Assembly (NCBI GenBank): GCA_037349315.1
Contig: JBAIAC010000057.1
Coordinates: 1,922,001-1,986,000 of the forward strand
Length of the DNA: 64,000 nt
Source of the DNA: Chelydra serpentina
Lineage: Eukaryota > Chordata > Testudines > Chelydridae
Direction of reading: 5' to 3'
Shown: positions 56,484 through 64,000 of the stretch, piece by piece
Numbering within the stretch: the first letter of the stretch is position 1
Layout: the number at the start of each line of letters is the position of its first letter
The notes under the pieces: generated by a model
What the model saw: only the letters and a program-made list of their open reading frames with translations
Databases searched by the model: none
Told to the model about the DNA's origin: nothing
Made by a program: the position numbers and the translations under genes

Positions 56484-56772
56484 AGCGATGTCTACACTAC
56501 GAGCTAGGGGGTGACTCCCCTGCTTGTGCACTAGTGCAAGTATTCATCGCAGCGTCACTGCGTTAGCACAGGTAGGAGCAGCAGAAGCATCGGGAGCCAT
56601 GGCAAGTAAAACCCATCTGCAGTGGGTCCGTCCTTGGCACGGCTCAGCCATGCCACCCGTGCTCCTGCAGCTACTCTGCTATTTATCCCTGTGCTAGCTC
56701 AGGGAAAATTAGGGCAAGTGTTTGTACACAGCCAGGGGAAGGACACCTCTAACTTATAGTGTCGACGCAGCC
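56484..56772. mobile_element. Harbinger-like (Chompy-like) element, 289 bases
   Basis: Ends AGCGATGTCTACACTACGA and the complement of GGCTGCGTCGACACTATAA. Flanks TTA (56481-56483) and TTC (56773-56775), compatible with a TWA target duplication. Interior GGGCAAGTGTTTGTACACA is typical of the family. No coding part. Confidence 0.65.
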
Positions 56773-56871
56773 TTCGTGGTGGCAGAAGATGCTGGACTGG
56801 CAGCTTCTGAGGCCTGAGCTTGTTCCGTGAACACTCTGTGCTTGCGTACAGGTAGATAGCGAGGTAACACA

Positions 56872-57174
56872 GTGATAGTCTATGGTGCTCCGGAGTCGGT
56901 ATCTATAACAGAGCACTGGACTTTAGACACAGGCGCAAGCCAGCACGTCTGTCACAGGGGCACAGCCCTTTCAGACCAGGGGTTGCTGCCAGTGGTACTC
57001 TCCAGACAGGGGCACATGATGGAGAGGGGACAGCTGACTAAGCAGGATGTGCCATGTTCCTGGCTTAGCGGAGGGAAGATCCTGGGGAACGTCCTGCCCT
57101 GGGGTCCTGGCAGGTACAATTTCTGCCTCGGAGGTACAAAAACCGGGACATCCCCGAGCTGGGGAAGAGGATGA
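56872..57174 (+). other. Open frame with an aspartic-protease-like motif
   Basis: A 100-codon frame whose residues 23-35 read HWTLDTGASQHVC. This is close to the W-x-L-D-[ST]-G-A-S-x-H pattern at the protease/integrase junction of copia-type polyproteins, and DTGAS is a retropepsin active-site pattern. Nothing after it resembles the family, and frames on the other strand are as long. It is either a scrap of an LTR element or chance. Confidence 0.2.
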
Positions 57175-57300
57175 GCAAACTGGGCTTTGTCCAAACGCTA
57201 GAGGTAGCAAGCAAGACACAAATAGCTCCACCAGTTTCCATGGGGGCTGATCTACCTGCACTCTGAATCCTGACATTCCCCAGCTTCACCATGCGGCTTC

Positions 57301-58060
57301 AAAATCCCCATCATCATCATCAGCCTCCTGAGCCATTCAGCCTCATCTCGCACTTCTGAATGGAAGCTGACCATTTGCGGCTTCTCCTTTGAGCCCCTGG
57401 TGCTATTTGTCTATCACACGCCAGTTAGTTAGCGCTGCTTAGGCATCATTTGCCAAGAGATTGCTGCTGCACGGAAACTGTTTAATTTATTGACATTATT
57501 TTCATCTTCAATGACTGTGTTTTGTTTGTGTGCTTTTCCCACTGCCCTGGTTATTGTACCAGCTTAAGGCGTCTACATTCCAAACCGTGTGCTTTGTTTA
57601 TGCAATTACAATACGTCTTAAGAATAATGTGTTTGCCTTTACTCTTTTCTCCTCTCTGTGTACATACTGTTCAGCGCTCCCAGTTTTACTAATTAAAAGC
57701 CTCCTAATACACGCCCGCCTTACTTTCCTTCTGGGAGACTTCAGTGCTTAGTTGTTTTATTAACGATCTTAGATCAAAGCAGTTAATTTATATTCATGTA
57801 AATAACAAAATTCATGGAGTCTCTCAATGAGAGACTGAAGCTTCTGTTGATGCTTTGTATAATGTATCGTCTGTGGATGCGTGCGTGTATTTTCACAGCA
57901 CACTCTGTGTTCAGAATCAATTAGCTAAATACATTTCCTTAGCCTGAAAAGCACTCAGAAGAACACGAAGACAATTTTGGAAGAATAACATTTACATTTT
58001 TATTCTGACTGTGTCCTAATATTGCTGTTGCCTTCCAGAGAAGTTTGTTTCCTCTGCTAG
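57301..58060. other. AT-rich single-copy block
   Basis: Repeat-free, with TTTAATTTATTGACATTATT, ACTAATTAAAAGCC and GCAGTTAATTTATATTCATG. It has the look of conserved non-coding DNA. It contains a 73-codon frame without a domain. Confidence 0.35.
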
Positions 58061-60655
58061 TGGGCAAACCTCAGTGATTCAAAGGTTCTGTTTGGCTTTT
58101 TGGAAGCACCCACAAGTTCACATAATTATCTGAAATTCCTCCTCTTTGGAGGAGAACTCAGATTTGGGATTTCACAAGGCTACTGTCTCCCAGGAGACAT
58201 CAGACTTTGTGGTGCCTGGCTTTGGGCTAGTGGATGGAATGGATGAAAATCCTTTTACTTTGGAGGTGTGCAAAATGCCGCAGTTTCACCTTGTAGGGAT
58301 CCATGCAGGCATAAGCTTTGATCCATGTTTCTTCACACGTCCCACCTTTGCTAGTTTCATTGCAAGCTTTGAGTTAAGAAGTGTCCAAAATCTCCATGCA
58401 AAAATCAGTAAAAAACTTTTAATGCATTTAATAAGGAACAGCCTAATGTTTCCCTGATAATTGCTTCACTTCTTTAAAGACACCTTTCAGTAGCTCGAGA
58501 CCCGCAGCATGTTTCATGCAGCTGATAAGGACACCCTGCTGGGGAAGGCTCTGCGTGCTGCAGGACATCCTAATTTGGATGAATTTGTAACATGTCCAAG
58601 GATTGAAAGTCGCCCTGTGACAAAGGATCAGGCTCATTTGCACCAGGTGAGGATCTGACCCATAATGTGCTAATTTCCCACCTAACAATTTGGGCATAAG
58701 TAAAACAAACATACCGCGCACTACACCACCTCCTGTTTTCTGCCTGAAAAAAGCCTCTTTTGATTGCGTGTGTGTACAATGTGATAAACCACCATTCCTG
58801 TATCTCCCGTTTAATATCGCCAGTTGGAATGTCTCGCCGATCTCGTCACTGTTTGTTAAACCGACATTGATACTGATTTATGCGCAAGATAAAATATATT
58901 GAAAAAGATGAAAATGGATTCTCCATAAATGAAAACCATTGTGTTTTTGCAGCCCTGTATCAACTTGCCAGAACAACATCAGTGTGTGTGTTCGTGGGGG
59001 AAATTGGGAGTAACTGGCATTTCATTGCAGAGGTGATATTTGTAAAGTTAAGGTCGGCTTGAAGCATGAATCACTGTAGGCAATAATAGACAATTAATAC
59101 TTCTATGGACTTGCCCCACAGCTTGCTATTTCCCAGTCTCTCTTTCTCTCTGGATTATCTGTATGATTTCAAGATCTTGCACCATTCTATTCAGGGCACT
59201 GTGCACCAGACCAAACTGCTACTAGTAAATAGGGGGGTTCGAGAAGAACACTAAGGGGCAGGATGTTGGGGTTCCCCCAAGCCTCTTCCACTTGGTTCCC
59301 CGAGAACTCAGTTCGACTCCAGTCTCGTCACTCTGGTTCCTTCAGTTGGCATACAGCAAAGCTCCACTGAGTTGATTTGGGCTTTTTTTTTGGCCTCAGA
59401 ATAAAAAAAATCTAGATACTGAATTTTCATGGCTGCGAAAGGGTCCTATTTTTTTAATAGCACCAGTATGGTGGGGCTCCCCTGAGACCTTTGCAGAATT
59501 CCCTCGCCTATTCAATAGCATCATCCTAAACCCAGACGAAAACATGGGAAATGTCCAGCTATTTGCACCAGTTAAGTGAGTATCCTCTCTCGGTGTTCCC
59601 TTCCTGTGACTGAGATTTCTCAGGGACTTGGGTGCCTAAATCCCAGGGCCTAATTCCCTTTGCATAGTCTGCGAATCTCAGCCTGTATGACCACAGAAGA
59701 GAACTGAAACCAGCAGGAGTAGCCCCCGATAATCTCTGGTGGCAATGCCCTGTGCATGCATATTGATAATTACAGGCCCTTTCCAACTGTGCTTGAAGGC
59801 TAAAACCAGTATAAAGCAGCTACACCTCTTTAGAGCATCTCACACAACAGGCTTGAGTCATTGACTAATTCACTGGAAGGAATGTCACTTTCCTTCCACC
59901 CTGTCCCCCCTCACCCATTCCCATCCCCTTGCATGGAGAAGGGCTGCAGCCTCCTCTGGATATTCCTAGTGAACTGCTAGAGCCTCATAGTGGCATTTTG
60001 TTGTAACTAACCTGACTGTGACCGGCATGAGATTCACTGCCTGCTTGTGCTTTCCTTCTATTTGGTGCTGATAACACTGCAGGCAAAGCAAAGCAAACTA
60101 AACTTTAGGAACAGATACCTGGCAAGCAGCATCCCTCTGATTTCAAATGCAGCCCCCATCACACTTGCAGACCCGCAGGAAGCTGTGTGATGACTTGCCC
60201 AGTGTCTGAGGTGCACAATGTGTCCCCCCCCACCCCGCACAGGGCCCCGGGGAGGGGCCGTTCTTTGGCCAACACCACAGAAAAGTTAATTTTATGGCCA
60301 AGGAAAAAGAGGGAGGGAGCACTGACGATGGGAGGAGGAGCCATCTTTCTTTATCATGCAGCCAGCATCCTGCCTTCTGGGAAACCTGGCTGCATGCAAA
60401 TGTCAAGTTTCTCAGGGAGCCCTGGGGAGAAGAAATAGAAAAATTTTCCATTCTGTTTCATTTTCAGGCGGGCTTTGGCCAAGCCCGGAAGCAGAAGTGC
60501 CAGAGTCCGACAAGCAAGGCTATTCTCCTAGTATTTGTGCCCAAGCAGAAGGATGTAGCAGAAGAATCATGAGAAAGTTCATCCTCGTCCCTTTAAGACC
60601 CAGTGTAGCAGACCCAGGTGAGCTGGATAGCTCCGGTTTGGCTTTGAGAGAGAAG
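58061..60655. other. Single-copy stretch, no gene seen
   Basis: No gene recognised. 58146-58457 holds a 103-codon frame with no domain. 59605-59690 has CTTGGGTGCCTAAATCCC of the palindromic repeat family. 60143-60661 has overlapping frames on both strands, without a domain. Confidence 0.4.
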
Positions 60656-60780
60656 GGATGATCCAGTGATTAGGACACTAACTGACCACTTATGAGACTG
60701 CAGTGCAATTCCCTGCTCTGCCACCAGCTTCCTATATGACCTTGGGCAAGTCACTTAGTCTCCCTTGGTTCCCTGAATGA
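60656..60780 (+). repeat. MIR-type SINE, partial
   Basis: GATCCAGTGATTAGGACACT, CAATTCCCTGCTCTGCCACC, TATATGACCTTGGGCAAGTC and ACTTAGTCTCCCTTGGTTCC. The tail is missing. Confidence 0.8.
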
Positions 60781-60911
60781 ACCGGAATTCCTGGCCCCCC
60801 TCCCATTGCCTTATAACCAGCTGCAATGACCCAAGCCCAGCCTCCATTGCAGGTCAAGTCTTTTGTAGCTGAGAACCCAAGGAAAGATTTAGGGTGAAAT
60901 CCCTTTTTCCG

Positions 60912-60927
60912 CCCCCCCCCCCCCCCC
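60912..60927 (+). repeat. Poly-C run
   Basis: Sixteen C. A frame at 60894-61280 owes its proline run to this. Confidence 0.9.
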
Positions 60928-61029
60928 GAGCAGAGACCTGTTCACCTAACCCCAGTGCTCTATGGGATGGTGATGACGTGGGGCCGTGGGCTGATGCTAG
61001 TCACAGGGCAGGATTTCATCCCAGGGTAA

Positions 61030-61175
61030 CAGAGTCAGTGCGACTCTTTAGTATCATTAATGGTCATTTTTGCAGTAGCACTAAGAGGCCCCAGCGGAGA
61101 TCCCGGGCCCATTGTGCTGCACACCAGACTTGCACTCTCTGTCCCATACAGCTTATCGTCTTAATAGACAAGGCA
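61030..61175 (-). repeat. L2/MIR tail, diverged
   Basis: GCAGTAGCACTAAGAGGCCC, GCCCATTGTGCTGCACACCA, TGTCCCATACAGCTTATCGT, CTTAATAGACAAGGCAGG. Reverse complement of the L2-like tail. Confidence 0.6.
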
Positions 61176-61309
61176 GGCACTTGGCGGAGAGAAGAAAGGA
61201 AGTGTTTATCATGTAGGGATCCAATTATTAAAATAACCCCAATACTCCGGGACTGCTCCAATACCAAAAAGGCTTGCTAATCCTCTCTAGGGGCTTTAAG
61301 TGCCTAAAT

Positions 61310-61600
61310 CCACTGCTGCCAACCCTCACAATTGCATCCCGACTCTTGTGGTATATGGTATTTTTCTAAAGGCACTGGAGTCACTTGATTATGTCAGAAC
61401 CTCAGCTTTTATTTTAAAACAGAAGTGTCTAGCCTTCACAGCTAAGGGGAAAAAATCATGAAAGCGTGACCTCCTAAATGCTCAAAAATCAGAAGGGAAA
61501 AACCCCAGCAACCTCAGCTGTATTATTTTTTCAAAATCTCATGATTTTAAAGCCAGTCTCATGATTTTGGGGCTTGACTCATGATTCTGGAACACCTGGA
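61310..61600. repeat. MITE-like repeat, partner of 38045
   Basis: CTGCCAACCCTCACAATTGC, TATGGTATTTTTCTAAAGGC, CAGAACCTCAGCTTTTATTT, ATCTCATGATTTTAAAGCCA, TCTCATGATTTTGGGGCTTG. Same order as 38045-38265 in its left half, with a longer right half. Class unknown. Confidence 0.5.
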
Positions 61601-63640
61601 GCTGATAAGACTGTAACTCACTTAGGCTCCTTTGAAAATCACATTCTAAACTCCGCTCTCTGTGCTATATGAAAGAAAGGCAGAACTTCAATGAACCTTC
61701 ACCAAAAATATCTATTGGTAATTGTTGCTCTGACTCATTTTTCATGCATTTTCATGCAAAAATACTTATTGCAAACTCTGCAGAAAGAATTGAAATTAGA
61801 AAATACCATGAATAGAACTGAGCAGTGCATTGTGAGTCATTTTATTATTTTAACTAGTTTCTGTCAGTTTAGCAGGGAAATTAAACAAAGAGAACATGAA
61901 AAAGAAATATTCCAGCATTCAGAGCATTTCAGAAATGATATATCTGCAAAAGCCTCATTGCCTTCCAGAAAATTGATTTAATTCTGGTACCCAAACTGTG
62001 CCATTTAAATTCCAATACTGATAACTAATGGCAGAAAGAGAAAAGACCTGAAGAAAAGCACTACATGTGAATTAAAAATAACTTTTGACAATGACTACAA
62101 AGTATTTTTCTTTCTAAATCTACAGTGTTGTTTCATTTGTTGATGATATGGACACTTTCCCAGTTGCCTGGAGAAGGTAATTCAATGTAACCTATCAGCC
62201 ATCTGTTCGAATTGGACGTGCTGCCTAGAGAAACATTATAAATATGCAAAGAACTAAAAAAATCACCCTAATGGAATATCTGGATAACAATAGCTTTAAT
62301 TTTATCTTTTGTTCATTTGATTTGCTGCACTGAATGAAATGTTGGAGCAACATCGTGAAGAAGTGAAAAGAAACTTTTAAGCAAAATGTGCCTGTTAGGA
62401 ATGAATCCACACTCTTGTAGCTCTGCTTTATTGTCTTCTGTTAGAGTTTTACAATTTTCCTTTTCATTCCCCTGCATTGTCTTCTGCAGATAGTCTCATT
62501 CACGGGTGGACAGATGAGGATCTTGCTTTCTTTGGCTTACATACAAACTGGTAAATCATGAGTGAGGCATATGACCCCTCTAATTTTCCCATCCCACAAG
62601 GAAAACGCTTGGAATCCACTTTCCATTGAGTGGGCATCACACACTGCAATTTGACAATGGGCAAGGCATCTTAATAAATAAGGCAGAGGAACCTCCATCA
62701 GTGGCCTGGTCTTTTAAATTCATTTTCTTCTCCATGGTAACAAAACATGATAGATAGCAGCAGGAAGCCTGATGTTTCCAAGAAATCATTTGATCACACT
62801 CAGGCATTTTTTTAATTTACTTTTTCTGTGTTATTTTTAGAGGATTTTTAATGTTCAGTTTCAACAGCCCCACCATTAAAAGAGAGAGAGAGAGAAGGAA
62901 AAGAAAAAGAATACTTAAATGTTTTAAGGGTTCTCTTCTCTGAAGGAAAATGATCTTACATCATTTTAAACATTTTAAAAATCGAGCTGACTCCGGTGCT
63001 TTTGATGATGACTTCAGCAGTTTGCCGAGCAATTTAAGGAAATGAAGAGAGCTGAAAAGTACAATCTATAGTAAAACTACTAGATTATCCCATTTGAGGG
63101 AAGGAACAGCACAGTCGTTCCTGACTTCTGAGCGAAGTTGTCATTAAATGAGCATTGTGAATGGAGGAATTTGATGCATGGCTGCGATATCCAGGATTAC
63201 TATGGGAGGCTCACGGAGAGGTCAACATTCGGTAGAAAATTGTTGGAAACAAGGACCCAAATTCTTCTCTCGGCGTAGACACAGAGTCATTCCAGACATT
63301 CTTACGGGTTCTTTCCAGATTTGGAGGCTCATGCGGTCAGATTCACCCCTCTGTGGAGGAGCCGCTACAAGGTCTAGGAAATTCTTACGTCCCACTTCAG
63401 CCTACAGGGCTAGACAACAAAGTGGTTAAGATGCTGGTATCAGGCCAGCACTCAGACACCCACCAACGTTTAAAGAAAACACGTCGAGCATAGACAAAGC
63501 CCACTGGGGAGGAAACCTGCTGATTCCACCAGAAAGTCTCCTGGATGGAGATGGAGATTACCTGGTTATATCGGCCTCCCCTAAAGTTCTACTCGCACTG
63601 GGAACCTGCCGTCACACTGAAGCAGCTCAGAAAACAGGAA
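61601..63640. other. Long AT-rich single-copy stretch
   Basis: No gene recognised; the longest frame (61691-61981) is 96 codons and AT-driven. A short (AG)n run lies at 62880-62895. 63100-63640 is less AT-rich and unassigned. Confidence 0.4.
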
Positions 63641-63649
63641 CTTTACTCA

Positions 63650-63715
63650 TTTTTATGAAAAAATGTTCCTGTTTTCCACTGAATTTTTTAAGCCAAAATT
63701 TTCCAACCACCTCTA
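63650..63715. repeat. Fragment of the AGAGCTGGT-ended MITE family
   Basis: AAAATGTTCCTGTTTTCCAC, then GCCAAAATTTTCCAACCACC and TCTAA. Its complement, TTAGAGGTGGTTGGAAAATT, is the family's end. Only one arm is present. Confidence 0.5.
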
Positions 63716-64000
63716 AGTAGAAGCAATTGAACACGCGGAGATAGACTGCCCCAGGACGCACTGGGTCTCATGGAATATCTGGAATGGATTCTTAGGGGGT
63801 TTCAGTCACTTGAAAACCTTAACCAGGAAAACTGCTTGGAGATCTATCTAGGGGAGTCATTTGTGCATAAGCCAGATGGGCTGGAAATCGCAGGAGACTT
63901 TTGCAACGCTCGCTTTGTTTCTTCTATTTGTGGGCGCTTGATTTCCGGTTTGCCTGTTGAGCACTAAGGGGTGTGATCGGTGTCTGCAAAATATCTGCAA

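Noticed and set aside
60894..61280. 128-codon plus-strand frame with a proline run
   Set aside because: The proline run comes from a poly-C tract and the rest overlaps an L2/MIR tail.

Overview
The window looks like nuclear DNA of a turtle, most likely a cryptodire. The main evidence is the set of interspersed repeats. Two copies of a tRNA-derived SINE with a CR1-type LINE tail are present (33512-33696 and 46599-46793). There are also CR1 LINE 3' ends, L2/MIR remnants with reptile-type tails, PIF/Harbinger-like (Chompy-like) elements with ends of the type TATGTCTACACTGC, hAT non-autonomous elements, and 3' ends of Penelope-like elements (PLEs). Crocodilians share several of these families, so turtle is an inference. 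No database search was possible; family names come from remembered consensus patterns.

No host protein-coding exon, rRNA, tRNA gene or CRISPR array could be recognised. Open frames are short (at most about 155 codons), do not resemble known host proteins, and mostly arise from low-complexity DNA. The only coding traces are decayed LINE and PLE fragments: CR1 reverse transcriptase/endonuclease at 21958-23330 (minus) and 36700-37176 (plus), and a GIY-YIG-like PLE end at 24620-25009 (minus). The window is therefore intergenic DNA or the inside of a very long intron.

Layout. 1-21400 is mostly single-copy DNA with scattered MIR/L2 remnants, a G-rich tract at 3083-3151, a short TA-flanked foldback element at 10488, and a Harbinger-like element at 12355. 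21408-27950 is repeat-dense: a CR1 with an internal deletion, a hAT element interrupted by a PLE (both with target-site duplications), a CpG-dense palindrome at 26456-26672, and another CR1 end. 29200-38950 is again repeat-dense and contains a three-layer nest (L2 split by a Harbinger-like element, itself split by a hAT element) and a PLE foldback. 39000-53300 holds AT-rich single-copy DNA with a TSD-flanked PLE, a MIR split by a small foldback element, the second SINE, and two more hAT elements. 53700-64000 holds an LTR-like repeat, a pyrimidine/purine-asymmetric block, a Harbinger-like element and long AT-rich single-copy stretches.

Several single-copy AT-rich blocks carry homeodomain- or POU-type motifs and are free of recognisable repeats. 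They could be conserved non-coding elements, but only alignment to other amniotes can show that. The best-supported observations are the insertions with matching target-site duplications, because these can be verified directly from the sequence.
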